Positions 8,569 to 17,523 are shown, counted from the stretch's first letter. The stretch is 57,275 bases of DNA from Flavobacteriia bacterium (GCA_009924735.1 RFQZ01000015.1:1-57275), one strand, 5' to 3'. Notes: a model not told the origin generated them from the letters alone. Program-made: numbers and translations.

Positions 8569-9708
8569 ATGCTTCCTTACCACAAACTCAGTTATTGGGA
8601 AAAAACAAGCTACCTGGAAGGAAACAATGTTACCATTATCGGCTCGGGCATTGTCGGATTAACCACAGCAATCTTTACCAAACAAAAACTTCCCAAGCAT
8701 AAGATACTCGTAATGGAACGAGGTTATTTACCGTCTGGGGCAAGTACAAAAAATGCGGGATTTGCATGTTTTGGAAGTCCCACAGAAATCTTCGATGACC
8801 TCAAACACATCCCAGAAAATGAAGTTTGGGAAACCGTACAAATGCGTTTTGAGGGCTTGACAAAATTATTTGAAATTGTACCCCCTTCCCTGTTGGATTA
8901 TCAACAATGTGGCTCTTGGGATTTGTGCCCAGAATCGCAAGAAGACATCACCCCTGCTTTTCTGTCATACTTAAACGAGCAGATTCAAAAAATCACAAAG
9001 GTATCCGACGTATATTATGAAGACCTTGGAAAAATTCAATCTTGTGGATTTTCAGGGTTTGAAAAAGCTTTTGGAAATCGTTTAGAGGGCAGCATAGATA
9101 CGGGGAAATTAATGGAACAACTCCATTTAAAATGTACTTTACTGGGCATAAAATTTCTACAAGGCGCAGAGGTGCTTTCCATTCATAACCAAGCGAATCA
9201 GGTGGAATTGGAAACCAATTTTGGTCGATTGGTTAGTGAAAAGGTCATTGTGTGTACGAATGGTTTTGCAAAGCAATTGTTGGATTTAGAAGTAGAGCCA
9301 GCGAGGGCTCAAGTATTGGTCACCTCCCCTATTCCGTCCTTACCATGGGAAGGCACTTTTCATTTTGACCAAGGGTATTATTATTTCAGGAATGTAGGCA
9401 ACCGGATATTGTTTGGAGGTGGGAGAAACTTGGATTTCACCGGTGAAAACACCACCGAAATGGAAACAACCGAGGCCATTCAATCGCATTTGGAACACCT
9501 TCTTCGAACTAAAATCATCCCAGGTCACGCATTCGAAATAGCCTATCAATGGGCAGGAATCATGGGAATGGGTCAAAGTAAAAAACCCATCGTAACCGTT
9601 ATCGACAAGAACCTAATGGTGGGTGTTCGTATGGGAGGAATGGGTGTTGCCATTGGCGCGATGATCGGGGAACAACTAAGTCAAAAAATTGTAAACGAAC
9701 AAACTTAA
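8569..9708 (+). CDS. FAD-dependent oxidoreductase, DAO family
   Basis: 379 residues from the ATG at 8569. A longer frame from 8506 adds 21 residues without similarity to the family, so I prefer 8569, which gives LPYHKLSYWEK as expected for this group. The dinucleotide fold is VTIIGSGIVGLTTAIF near residue 20, followed by ILVMERGYLPSGASTKNAGF, where the FAD ribose and pyrophosphate are bound. The C-terminal part has the substrate-domain strands and MVGVRMGGMGVAIGAMIGE, which closes over the flavin. DAO enzymes oxidise amines or amino acids; the substrate here cannot be told. It is followed after 12 bases by a DUF456 gene, probably on the same transcript. Confidence 0.85.
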   Translation: MLPYHKLSYWEKTSYLEGNNVTIIGSGIVGLTTAIFTKQKLPKHKILVMERGYLPSGASTKNAGFACFGSPTEIFDDLKHIPENEVWETVQMRFEGLTKLFEIVPPSLLDYQQCGSWDLCPESQEDITPAFLSYLNEQIQKITKVSDVYYEDLGKIQSCGFSGFEKAFGNRLEGSIDTGKLMEQLHLKCTLLGIKFLQGAEVLSIHNQANQVELETNFGRLVSEKVIVCTNGFAKQLLDLEVEPARAQVLVTSPIPSLPWEGTFHFDQGYYYFRNVGNRILFGGGRNLDFTGENTTEMETTEAIQSHLEHLLRTKIIPGHAFEIAYQWAGIMGMGQSKKPIVTVIDKNLMVGVRMGGMGVAIGAMIGEQLSQKIVNEQT

Positions 9709-9720
9709 AACAGTCGAAAA

Positions 9721-10221
9721 ATGGATGTAGTATTGGTAATTTTGGGATTGATTTGCGTACTGGTAGGAATCGCAGGGGTATTCATCCCCGGCCTCCCCGG
9801 CCCGCCACTCAGTTGGGTTGGAATCCTCTTGCTTTATTGTACTTCTGCCATCGACTTTAATTTTTGGGTTTTGATTCCTTTGGGATTGTTAGCCATAGCA
9901 AGCTTAATACTTGAATACACCATACCTGCTTACGGAACCAAGGTGTTCAAGGGCACCAAGTTTGGGGTGAGGGGATCGTATGTTGGGCTGATCATCGGAA
10001 TCATTTTTCCCTTTCCTTTTAGTTTTATATTAGGACCTTTAATTGGCGCTTTTGCGGGAGAGATGTACCACGACAATTCTGACTGGAGACGTGCGTTAAA
10101 GGCGGCTTTTGGAACTTTCTTAGGGTTTTTACTTTCAACCTTAATCAATTTCACAATCGCACTTGTATTGCTGGTAGCTTTTGTGATCATCTTGATTAAG
10201 AATTTCAACGCTTTTTTTTAA
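9721..10221 (+). CDS. DUF456 family membrane protein
   Basis: 166 residues, almost entirely hydrophobic, with about four to five membrane segments. It shows the family's Gly/Pro-rich opening GVFIPGLPGPPLSWVG and the conserved LGPLIGAFAGEMYHD loop before WRRALKAAFGTFLGFLLST. These are hallmarks of DUF456, a family of inner-membrane proteins of unknown function. It starts 12 bases after the FAD oxidoreductase stop. Its stop interlocks with the yaaA stop on the other strand (4-base overlap), so neither gene has a dedicated intrinsic terminator. Confidence 0.88.
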   Translation: MDVVLVILGLICVLVGIAGVFIPGLPGPPLSWVGILLLYCTSAIDFNFWVLIPLGLLAIASLILEYTIPAYGTKVFKGTKFGVRGSYVGLIIGIIFPFPFSFILGPLIGAFAGEMYHDNSDWRRALKAAFGTFLGFLLSTLINFTIALVLLVAFVIILIKNFNAFF

Positions 10222-10964
10222 CGCAAGAAAACCCAGTCATTTCCTTGGGATTTTTCAGCAGAAAAAGCATAGCCATCGAGGTCAAAAGCTTTGATGAATG
10301 AAGGATTTTCAATTCGATGATCGATGATGAAACGAGCCATTTTTCCCCTTGCATTTTTAGCGTACATCATCACCATTTTGGGTTTATCGCCATTATCCTC
10401 TAGAAAGATTGGATTGATTACCTGTTCCTTATTCCAATAAGGGAGTATCGCTTTACTGTACTCCTCTGAAGCTAAATTCACAAGTACATCCGACTCCTTG
10501 CTTAGGTATTTCGCAATTTTATCGCCCCAAAACCGGTACAACGTTGTGGGCTCATCCAGTATGATTTTGGTTTTCATCTCTAATCGGTAAGGCGCAATGA
10601 CATCGAAGGGTCGCAAAACCCCATAAAGTCCTGACAAAATATTCAGGTGACCTTCCATCCAATCAAGAGCATTCGCATCCATGGTTGCTACATCTAAGCC
10701 TCTATATACCTCACCATCAAAAAGGGAAACCGCTTGGTAAGAAAAGTCCTTTTTCCAATGCTTGGTGAATCCCATTACCTCTGCTGCAATTTTAGGGGAA
10801 ATCGACATAAGTTCCTGCAAGTGCATTGCATCCAAGGTCTTCAAAAATGAATGCAGCTGGCGTGATTCCTTGAGAAAATGTGGCTTTTGATTAGACAGTT
10901 CCCCATCATTCTTTGATAATTTCAAGGATTTTGCAGGAGACAGTACGATTTTCAGGTGTTTCAT
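10218..10964 (-). CDS. yaaA: Peroxide stress protein YaaA (DUF328)
   Basis: 248 residues. The family N-terminus KIVLSPAKSLKL and the motif GLDVATMDANALDW followed by LSGLYGVLRPFDVIAPYRLEM identify YaaA. In E. coli YaaA is a DNA-binding protein that limits iron-dependent damage during peroxide stress. The frame could also start three codons earlier at 10973, but that ATG lies inside an exact -7 box (10971-10978), so I take the ATG at 10964. This leaves six bases between box and start. It is a single gene, divergent from the large SprB-repeat protein. Whether OxyR controls it cannot be judged here. Confidence 0.95.
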   Translation of the reverse strand: MKHLKIVLSPAKSLKLSKNDGELSNQKPHFLKESRQLHSFLKTLDAMHLQELMSISPKIAAEVMGFTKHWKKDFSYQAVSLFDGEVYRGLDVATMDANALDWMEGHLNILSGLYGVLRPFDVIAPYRLEMKTKIILDEPTTLYRFWGDKIAKYLSKESDVLVNLASEEYSKAILPYWNKEQVINPIFLEDNGDKPKMVMMYAKNARGKMARFIIDHRIENPSFIKAFDLDGYAFSAEKSQGNDWVFLR

Positions 10965-10970
10965 CTGTTG

Positions 10971-10978
10971 CAAATTTA
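10971..10978 (-). promoter_or_regulatory. -7 box TAAATTTG for yaaA
   Basis: Exact TAnnTTTG match ending 6 bases before the chosen ATG of yaaA. It decides the start codon, because the upstream ATG falls within the box. The mRNA would be almost leaderless. Confidence 0.65.
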
Positions 10979-11050
10979 ACGCATAGTTATTTTACAAAAT
11001 CTAAAATAATTTGAGAATTAATGGTAATTTTCGAATTCAAAAAATAAAAG

Positions 11051-14000
11051 ATGCATAAAACACTACTCGTTCTCCTAGTTGCCCTCTCCTCACCCTTTGT
11101 TTTCGCTCAATCTTCTGAGTTTTATGGGATGTTTACGCCAACCGAAAGTCATTTGGTTCCTACCAAGGACAAAAACATTGAATCGAAAAAAGTAATTATT
11201 AAACCTAATTTCAAAGGTAGAGAATCAATCGAAGTAGATAATACGCAAACCCACAATTTGGATTGGGTATGGCAACAACATGAGCAAACCGAAAAAACGA
11301 CTTCAGCCACCATCGTGTGGCAAGGATTCGGCGTAGGCACCAACATGTCACCACCAGACCCAAGTGTAGATGCTGACAGTTCTGTAACCATTCAAGCTAC
11401 AAATTCCGGAGGCGGCGCAACGTACCGTATATTTAACAAAAGTACGGGAGCCACCATTGCAAGCTCATTGACCATGCAGTCTCTTGGCGGTCCCGCAGGA
11501 TTTGGTGACCCTATTGTACTTTATTACAAACCGGCAAGACGTTGGTTTTTAATGGAATTTGCTGCTTCAGGGAACATCCTATTCCTTCACGTATCCCAAA
11601 CCAACAATCCACAAGGAGCTTATTACACCTACCAATTTACCTGTCCTAACTTCCCAGATTATCCGAAATGGGGATTCAGTCAAACCTCAGACGCCTTTAC
11701 CGTAAGCACCAATGAAGGTGGACCCCCAAGGATTTATGCAATGAGGTTAAGTAACCTACTTGCGGGAACGGCATCACCCTTTATCGGAATTCCCATTGGA
11801 TATTCCCTAAACGGATTTGGTTTTCAATCCATTACACCGGTAGACTTAGAGGGAGACAATGCAGCACCTGTAGGAATGAAACCTTTGTTTATTAGACACC
11901 GTGATGATGAATCTCATAGCAATGGAACGCCTGACAGTCCAACCAACGATTGGATTGAACTTTGGGAAATGACCATAAACTGGGCGGCAACTTCCGCTAC
12001 GGTTGCAAAAATCCAAGACATCGCCATTGCTGAAATTGATTCTAAATTATGTGGACTTACAAGTTTCACCTGTGTACCACAACCTGGAACCACCGTGAAA
12101 TTAGATCCATTACGTGAACCTGTAATGTTTAAAGCACCGATGCGTGTATTCAATACCCACCAAACCATTGTAGCTTCCCTTGCTACCGATGTAAATGGTT
12201 CTGACAGGGCTGGCATACGTTGGTGTGAATTAAGAAGACCAACGGGAAGTACAAGTGCCAACTGGACATTGTATCAAGAAGGAACCTATTCTCCAGGCAC
12301 AACCAATCGTTGGATGCCAGCCATTAACATTGATAAAAGTGGAAACATCATCATGGCCTATTCAACATCAAGTACCACCGCCGGAGATTATCCGTCTATC
12401 AAAATGACCGGACGTAAACCTTGTGATCCCCTTGGACAAATGACCATGACAGAGACCACCATCATCGCTGGGGCTTCCTCAAAAACCTCTGACACGCGTT
12501 GGGGAGATTATCACCATATGGCAATGGACGATTTTGATGGGAAAACGTTTTATTACACAGGCGTTTACCGTGATGCAAGTTCTACCCGCACACGTGTAGC
12601 AGCCATCCAAATGAACCCAGACGCTACGGATGTAAGTATCGCAGGAGCATACCAAGTTATTCCAGGAACCATTTGTGGTTCAGCGGTACAAATTGGTGTA
12701 ATTGTTCAAAACAACGGAACAACCAACGTTACAGCTGGAACCTTTACGTGGCAAGTAGGCGCCGGAGCAACGACCACCGTGAGCTATAATTCAAATCAAT
12801 TAAACAGCGTTGGGAGTACGGATACCATCTTCGTTAACGTTACCGGCTTAGGTGCTGGCGCAAATGTCCTCACCTTTACCTCCGCTTCTGTAAACGGAAT
12901 TTCTCCCGATGAGAACACCTGTAATGATGCCAATTCCATAACCGTAACCACAGGGGCTAACTTGTTAAACATAACCCATACAGTTAACACGCCGCCGAGC
13001 TGCACAGGGAGCAATGGACAGATTACCTTCTCCGTAAATGGAGGAACAGCACCGTACACCTACAGCATCAATGGGGGTGCAAACCAAGCCTCTGGTGTGT
13101 TTTCAGGATTGGCAGCAAATACAATAAACTACACCGTAACAGACAATGCAGGATGCAGTGGTACCGGATCTTTTCAACTAAGCCCTACCACAAACATCAT
13201 TGTATCATCGGCCAGTACAACCAACATAACGTGCAGTGGACTCACAAATGGTTCTGTTCTCCTTTCTGCAACGGGCGGACAAGCAAGCTATACGTATTCA
13301 TCCAATGGATCCACTTACCAAGCTTCCAATGCTTTTAATGGATTGGCTGCAGGTACGTATACATTGTATGCCAAAGATGCAAATGGATGCGTTGGAACCT
13401 TCTCTGTTACCATAACCCAACCTACAGCCATTGCCATCAATGCAATTCCAACCGCAATTACTTGTTTTGGCGCTGGAAATGGTGCCATTAATGTAAGTGC
13501 AACAGGAGGTATACCTGCGTATACATACAGCATCAACGGGGCTACGTTTCAAGCAAGTAACGTCTTCAACAACCTTGCTGCAGGAACGTATACAGTGACC
13601 GTGCAAGATGCAAACGGTTGCAGCAATACATTTGCTACCACAGTTGTTGAGCCTACTCAAATCACAGTAAGTGCAATCCCAACAGGATCCACGGGCGCAA
13701 ATGGCACCATTACCATCACCGGGACCGGTGGAAATGCACCTTACACTTACAGTACCAATGGAGTCAATTACTATTCAGGAAACTTGTTTAGCAACCTTGC
13801 ACCCGGAACCTATACCTGCTATGTAAAAGATGTGAACGGATGTATCTCATCTGTTCAAGTTACAGTAGAGGCGGTTCAAGGGGTTGAAGATTTAGATGGA
13901 TTTGTAATTGCAATGTTGTATCCCAATCCAAACAACGGAACCTTTGAACTGGAAATCAATGGGGTTATTGGCGACGAGGTGACTTGCAAGTTGTTTAACA

Positions 14001-14155
14001 TCGAGGGTAAATTGGTATCTGAATTTACCTTAGGAACACAAAATGGCGCTGTGAAAAACACCATCGAAATGTCGAAAAAATTGGCTGCAGGAACCTATTA
14101 CTTAGGTGCATACAATGGCAATCGTGCTGAAGTGATTCGATTCATCAAGCAGTAA
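11051..14155 (+). CDS. Large secreted protein with SprB repeats and T9SS sorting domain
   Basis: 1034 residues. Residues 1-19 are a signal peptide (MHKTLLVLLVALSSPFVFA). Residues ~60-530 are rich in beta strands and Trp (FGDPIVLYYKPARRWFLMEF, RWGDYHHMAMDDFDGKTFYY) and may form a propeller; no catalytic motif is evident. Residues ~540-635 look like a CARDB/Ig-type domain (IGVIVQNNGTTNVTAGTF). Residues ~637-940 hold four SprB-type repeats with the pattern GGxxPYTYSxxG...FxxLAAGTYTxxVxDxxGC. The last ~80 residues (LYPNPNNGTFELEINGV ... AAGTYYLGAYN) are a type A sorting domain for type IX secretion. The protein should be exported and attached to, or released from, the outer surface. Ligand or substrate is unknown. 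It is a single gene. Confidence 0.9.
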   Translation: MHKTLLVLLVALSSPFVFAQSSEFYGMFTPTESHLVPTKDKNIESKKVIIKPNFKGRESIEVDNTQTHNLDWVWQQHEQTEKTTSATIVWQGFGVGTNMSPPDPSVDADSSVTIQATNSGGGATYRIFNKSTGATIASSLTMQSLGGPAGFGDPIVLYYKPARRWFLMEFAASGNILFLHVSQTNNPQGAYYTYQFTCPNFPDYPKWGFSQTSDAFTVSTNEGGPPRIYAMRLSNLLAGTASPFIGIPIGYSLNGFGFQSITPVDLEGDNAAPVGMKPLFIRHRDDESHSNGTPDSPTNDWIELWEMTINWAATSATVAKIQDIAIAEIDSKLCGLTSFTCVPQPGTTVKLDPLREPVMFKAPMRVFNTHQTIVASLATDVNGSDRAGIRWCELRRPTGSTSANWTLYQEGTYSPGTTNRWMPAINIDKSGNIIMAYSTSSTTAGDYPSIKMTGRKPCDPLGQMTMTETTIIAGASSKTSDTRWGDYHHMAMDDFDGKTFYYTGVYRDASSTRTRVAAIQMNPDATDVSIAGAYQVIPGTICGSAVQIGVIVQNNGTTNVTAGTFTWQVGAGATTTVSYNSNQLNSVGSTDTIFVNVTGLGAGANVLTFTSASVNGISPDENTCNDANSITVTTGANLLNITHTVNTPPSCTGSNGQITFSVNGGTAPYTYSINGGANQASGVFSGLAANTINYTVTDNAGCSGTGSFQLSPTTNIIVSSASTTNITCSGLTNGSVLLSATGGQASYTYSSNGSTYQASNAFNGLAAGTYTLYAKDANGCVGTFSVTITQPTAIAINAIPTAITCFGAGNGAINVSATGGIPAYTYSINGATFQASNVFNNLAAGTYTVTVQDANGCSNTFATTVVEPTQITVSAIPTGSTGANGTITITGTGGNAPYTYSTNGVNYYSGNLFSNLAPGTYTCYVKDVNGCISSVQVTVEAVQGVEDLDGFVIAMLYPNPNNGTFELEINGVIGDEVTCKLFNIEGKLVSEFTLGTQNGAVKNTIEMSKKLAAGTYYLGAYNGNRAEVIRFIKQ
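12961..13875 (+). repeat. Four SprB-like repeats within the T9SS cargo gene
   Basis: Four units of about 72-76 residues follow each other, each with PYTYSxNG or TYSSNG, then FxxLAAGTYT or LAPGTYT, then DANGC, DVNGC or DNAGC. DNA identity between units 2 and 3 is visibly higher (for example ttggctgcaggtacgtatac against cttgctgcaggaacgtatac), suggesting recent duplication or conversion. Confidence 0.85.
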
Positions 14156-14205
14156 AAAGCACTCGATTTAGAAGGATTTTCACTGACTAGGTCTGACTTT
14201 TATGT

Positions 14206-14213
14206 TACTTTCG
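14206..14213 (+). promoter_or_regulatory. -7-like box TACTTTCG for pepF
   Basis: Matches TAnnTTTG except for TTCG in place of TTTG. It ends 15 bases before the ATG at 14229. The same TTCG variant occurs before the CBS gene and the DUF58 gene. Confidence 0.4.
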
Positions 14214-14228
14214 TGGAAAATTAATTCC

Positions 14229-15947
14229 ATGGAAATCCCCACCATTCAGCGAAATTTTATTGCCGCGAACATCGTATTGTCAACTTTCGAAGACATCAAA
14301 CCTTATTATGATGAGCTTTTGTCTCGTGAAATCACATCGATAGATGCGTACAAAGATTGGCTAAGTGACATCAGTGAACTCGATGCATTTCTTGAAGAAA
14401 ATGTGGGATGGAGGTATATCAAAATGACGATAGACACGACCAACGAAACCTTCGCGCAAGACTACAACACGTATGTTTCAACCATACAACCTAAGTTAGC
14501 GCCGCTGGACAATGCATTGCACAAAAAGATCGTAGCAACTACCTTTCTCGAAGCGTTAAGCAAAGACAAAGCATATGAAATCTATTTTCGTTCCATACAA
14601 GTATCGCTAGATTTATACCGTGAAGAAAACATCAGCATAGAAGCCTATTTGAATGAAAAATCACAAGAATATGGTAACATCAGTGGTGCGCAAGAAATCA
14701 CCTATGAAGAAAAAAGTCTCACGATGCAACAAGCGGCCTTACACTTAAAAAATCAGGATGAGAAGGTAAGAAAAGAAGTATTTGAGAAAATGGCCGGACG
14801 ACGCAGTGAAGATTTCGAAAAACTCAATGCGCTGTATTCAGATCTGATTTTAAAAAGACACCAACTGGCATTAAATGCAGGTTTTGAAAATTACCGAGAT
14901 TACATGTTTGCAGCGATGGGACGTTTTGACTACACCAAAGAGGACTGCTTTGAATTCCATGCATCGGTAGAATCCCTTGTTGTACCCATGGTTAAGGAAA
15001 TCCAACAAAAAAAGTTAGACAAATTAGGTCAGATGAAATTTAAACCGTGGGATTTGGATGTCGATCCAGATGGGAATAAAGCCCTAAAACCCTTTGAAAG
15101 CGGGAAGGAAATGTTGGAAAAAACCATTGACATTTTCACTGAAATGGACAGTTATTTTGGAGCGTGTTTGACAACCATGGAGAAAATGAATCACCTAGAT
15201 TTAGAATCGAAAACGGGAAAAGCACCCGGAGGATATAATTACCCATTGTACGAAATCGGCGTCCCATTTATCTTCATGAACGCCGTTGGATCCCACAGAG
15301 ACCTAGTAACCATGGTCCATGAGGGTGGACATGCCATCCATTCATTTCTAAACCGGGATTTAACCCTGACGGCTTTTAAGGACGTTCCTTCGGAAGGTGC
15401 CGAATTGGCTTCTATGTCGATGGAATTGTTGAGCATGAAATACTGGGGAAGGTTCTACCAAAATCCAGATGATGCAATACGGGCAAAAAGAGAACATTTA
15501 GAAGACATCTTAATGGTTTTGCCATGGGTAGCGCAAATTGACGCCTTCCAACATTGGATTTACACCCATCCTGAACACACCTTTGCAGAGCGAAACGATT
15601 ATTGGTTGGGATTAACGAAAAGATTTGGAACGGGTTTAACCGATTGGAGTGGATTTGAAGAAAATCAGAAACATGCATGGCAAAAACAATTGCATCTGTA
15701 TGAAGTTCCATTTTACTACATTGAATATGGCATTGCTCAAATTGGTGCTTTGGGCGTATGGAAAAACAGCATTGAAGACGAAGCAAAGGCCTTGGCAAAA
15801 TACAAAAAAGGACTTTCTCTGGGCTATACGCAGGGACTGAAATCCATTTATGAAACTTCAGGTGTACCTTTTGATTTCACCCTAGAACAGATCAAAAGCC
15901 TAATGGGATTTGTGCAAAAGGAATTATCTACCTGCCAAAATGAATAA
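14229..15947 (+). CDS. pepF: M3 family oligoendopeptidase F
   Basis: 572 residues from the ATG at 14229; the frame opens at 14202, but that ATG lies before or within a promoter-like box and adds residues foreign to the family. It is a zinc metallopeptidase of family M3 that cleaves short peptides in the cytoplasm; there is no signal peptide. The zinc site HEGGH is at residues 364-368 within MVHEGGHAIHSFL, and the third ligand Glu lies in DVPSEGAELASMSMELL near residue 391. The conserved ending YYIEYGIAQIGALGVW followed by YKKGLSLGYTQGL is that of oligoendopeptidase F. No partner gene lies next to it; the tRNA-Met promoter begins 15 bases after the stop. Confidence 0.95.
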   Translation: MEIPTIQRNFIAANIVLSTFEDIKPYYDELLSREITSIDAYKDWLSDISELDAFLEENVGWRYIKMTIDTTNETFAQDYNTYVSTIQPKLAPLDNALHKKIVATTFLEALSKDKAYEIYFRSIQVSLDLYREENISIEAYLNEKSQEYGNISGAQEITYEEKSLTMQQAALHLKNQDEKVRKEVFEKMAGRRSEDFEKLNALYSDLILKRHQLALNAGFENYRDYMFAAMGRFDYTKEDCFEFHASVESLVVPMVKEIQQKKLDKLGQMKFKPWDLDVDPDGNKALKPFESGKEMLEKTIDIFTEMDSYFGACLTTMEKMNHLDLESKTGKAPGGYNYPLYEIGVPFIFMNAVGSHRDLVTMVHEGGHAIHSFLNRDLTLTAFKDVPSEGAELASMSMELLSMKYWGRFYQNPDDAIRAKREHLEDILMVLPWVAQIDAFQHWIYTHPEHTFAERNDYWLGLTKRFGTGLTDWSGFEENQKHAWQKQLHLYEVPFYYIEYGIAQIGALGVWKNSIEDEAKALAKYKKGLSLGYTQGLKSIYETSGVPFDFTLEQIKSLMGFVQKELSTCQNE

Positions 15948-15961
15948 AAAGGAAAAAATTG

Positions 15962-15969
15962 TATATTTG
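15962..15969 (+). promoter_or_regulatory. -7 box TATATTTG for tRNA-Met
   Basis: Exact consensus, 62 bases before the mature 5' end of the tRNA. The same octamer precedes the HU gene. The stretch between box and tRNA would be the 5' leader removed by RNase P. Confidence 0.6.
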
Positions 15970-16031
15970 CACCTCATTTTTAAGATGATTTTGGCTGTTT
16001 ATCAACCTCTACAGCACAGAATGATGATCAT

Positions 16032-16105
16032 GGCGAGATAGCTCAGTTGGTTAGAGCGTAGGATTCATAACCCTAAGGTCCCGAGTTCAACTCTCGGTCT
16101 CGCTA
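16032..16105 (+). tRNA. tRNA-Met (anticodon CAT), elongator type
   Basis: A full cloverleaf can be drawn. The acceptor stem is 16032-16038 with 16098-16104 (first pair G-T). The D arm is GCTC/GAGC, the anticodon stem 59-63 with 71-75 around loop TTCATAA (CAT at 16066-16068), and the T arm CCGAG-TTCAACT-CTCGG. Discriminator A is at 16105 and CCA is not encoded. The base pair next to the anticodon loop is A-C, not Watson-Crick. Initiator features (unpaired first position, three G-C pairs below the loop) are absent, so elongator Met is most likely. tRNA-Ile with a lysidine-modified CAT anticodon is the alternative. Confidence 0.93.
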
Positions 16106-16133
16106 CTAAAGCCTAGGTTTACTTAGGCTTTTT
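16101..16133 (+). repeat. Direct repeat copy A: tRNA 3' end plus terminator
   Basis: 33 bases spanning the last five bases of tRNA-Met and its terminator hairpin. They recur at 16240-16272 with two G-to-A differences (16111 and 16116). The offset is 139 bases. Confidence 0.85.
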
Positions 16134-16135
16134 GT
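16109..16135 (+). terminator. Intrinsic terminator of tRNA-Met
   Basis: Hairpin AAGCCTAGG-TTTA-CTTAGGCTT (one G-T pair) followed by a T run. It begins three bases after the tRNA. Confidence 0.85.
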
Positions 16136-16239
16136 TTTTTTATTTTAACCCCATTGATAAGATCCAGGGAGCTGATAAACTTATTTTGTCCGTGCTCAAC
16201 GCTCGATCTAAATGAAGTTTCTGCGAAAGTCAGTGCAAA
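16136..16239 (+). other. Spacer between tRNA terminator and its degenerate copy
   Basis: About 100 bases without an open frame of note. I tried to fold a second tRNA ending at 16244 and found no T arm, anticodon arm or D arm, so any former tRNA is not recognisable. Confidence 0.5.
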
Positions 16240-16272
16240 CGCTACTAAAACCTAAGTTTACTTAGGCTTTTT
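16240..16272 (+). repeat. Direct repeat copy B: tRNA 3' end plus terminator remnant
   Basis: Second copy of the 33-base block, beginning with the tRNA-end sequence CGCTA. The first of its two changes leaves one mismatch in the hairpin stem (see the hairpin at 16248). Confidence 0.85.
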
Positions 16273-16274
16273 TT
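16248..16274 (+). terminator. Second terminator-like hairpin
   Basis: Hairpin AAACCTAAG-TTTA-CTTAGGCTT with a single A-C mismatch followed by seven T. It may still act as a backup terminator for the tRNA transcript. Confidence 0.6.
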
Positions 16275-16357
16275 ATTCTTATTTTAAAACATCTTGAAGG
16301 GGCGCGGGCGCTAACGAACTTTGTTTCGAAAGAAGGCAAATGAAAGCTAAATTTTGG

Positions 16358-16365
16358 TAGATTTG
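16358..16365 (+). promoter_or_regulatory. -7 box TAGATTTG for the NAGPA-like gene
   Basis: Exact TAnnTTTG match ending 6 bases before the ATG at 16372, which supports that start over the TTG at 16354. Confidence 0.6.
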
Positions 16366-16371
16366 AATTGC

Positions 16372-17523
16372 ATGGCGAAAAAAAACACACCCACCCTACA
16401 TCTCACCTTGGTGACAGTCCTGCTTTTTGTTTGCCTGTTGTGCATCTTCTTAAACAACGGTTTCTGGCACGCCCTCTTTTACGCCTTGCTTTTTTTTGGT
16501 TTGCGTTGGTTATTAAGACGTTGGACCCAATACAAATCCAGCGGATGGGTAATATTTAGAACCGTGTTCCTTGTAATGCTTTTTGGCGCATCTTCCTTTC
16601 TATTCACCTTGGTTAGAAGTGAAACGAATTACGTTTTCTTCTTCGACCATTCTGCCCCGATGAAAGTGTTGATGGATGACGAATGGGTTTCCATCAATAA
16701 TGCGACCAAAATAGACCTTTCAGATGAATTTATTTCAGACGAAGTAAAGGTTCAAACAGTTTACTTCAAACGTTCCCAACCGAAAATCCTTGGAAAGGTG
16801 AAAAACCTAATCCTTCAAGAGCAAATCCGAGTGTTCACCTTTAAACCCGAAAATGATTTTTACCTCATTTCGGACGTTACCAATCGTTTTCATCCGATGT
16901 CACAAGCAGAAGCACAAAGTCGTAAACAAAGTGATTTCTTAATCAATGCCAGTTTTTACGATCGGAACAACAATGCCATTGGCGAAATTTATTACCTCGG
17001 TGAAAAGTACCAAAACAAGAGCAGCTCTTCTGGTTATTTTAAAGTCATCGATGGCAGGCCACATGCCGGACCTGAATCGATTTTTACACCCTATCGTGCT
17101 ACGCCTTATTATGCTTGCCAAGCACATCCATCTACCATGAAAAACGGAACCATCTTCGGATACATTGACAATGAACAATACCTTGGGCATCGTAAATGGG
17201 GAAAGAAAACCTATCGAAATTTAATTGGTGAGAAAGAGGACGGATCCATTGTATTTGTCGTCTCCAACAACGGTGGACTCCTAAGTGTAAAAGAAGTAAC
17301 CCAGGTCGCCCAGCGCATTGGGGTTAAACATGCCGCTTTGTTCGATGCAGGAATTGCGCTACAATATGCGTTCAACCACCCTGATTATCATGAATCATTT
17401 TCCGCTTTCAACAACGAAATGGATGCCGGGAATTTTTGCGATCGGGTTTGCATGCGTCTGTTTCGTAAAAATTTTATACAACGTTCACCTGTCTACATTG
17501 GAATTAAAGTAAAAACCGAATGA
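16372..17523 (+). CDS. Membrane-anchored phosphodiester glycosidase-like (NAGPA/DUF2233) protein
   Basis: 383 residues from the ATG at 16372; the frame opens at 16354 with a TTG, but a promoter box sits between. Three hydrophobic segments lie at about residues 8-27, 29-42 and 56-77, placing the rest in the periplasm. The soluble part carries the order of motifs seen in NAGPA-type proteins: FLINASFYDRNNNAIGE near residue 185, then a self-referring loop, YRNLIGEKEDGSIVFVVSN near 280, and AQRIGVKHAALFDAGIALQY near 315, where the family usually has NLDGGGS. The usual GGGS is not conserved, so catalysis is uncertain. The next gene overlaps its stop by four bases, so the two form a translationally coupled pair. 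Confidence 0.7.
   Translation: MAKKNTPTLHLTLVTVLLFVCLLCIFLNNGFWHALFYALLFFGLRWLLRRWTQYKSSGWVIFRTVFLVMLFGASSFLFTLVRSETNYVFFFDHSAPMKVLMDDEWVSINNATKIDLSDEFISDEVKVQTVYFKRSQPKILGKVKNLILQEQIRVFTFKPENDFYLISDVTNRFHPMSQAEAQSRKQSDFLINASFYDRNNNAIGEIYYLGEKYQNKSSSSGYFKVIDGRPHAGPESIFTPYRATPYYACQAHPSTMKNGTIFGYIDNEQYLGHRKWGKKTYRNLIGEKEDGSIVFVVSNNGGLLSVKEVTQVAQRIGVKHAALFDAGIALQYAFNHPDYHESFSAFNNEMDAGNFCDRVCMRLFRKNFIQRSPVYIGIKVKTE

Noticed and set aside
12970..13870. Repeated DNA resembling a repeat array such as CRISPR
   Set aside because: Units are ~220 bases long, all in frame, and encode SprB-like protein repeats.
16170..16245. Second tRNA before the duplicated terminator
   Set aside because: No acceptor, D, anticodon or T arm can be drawn.
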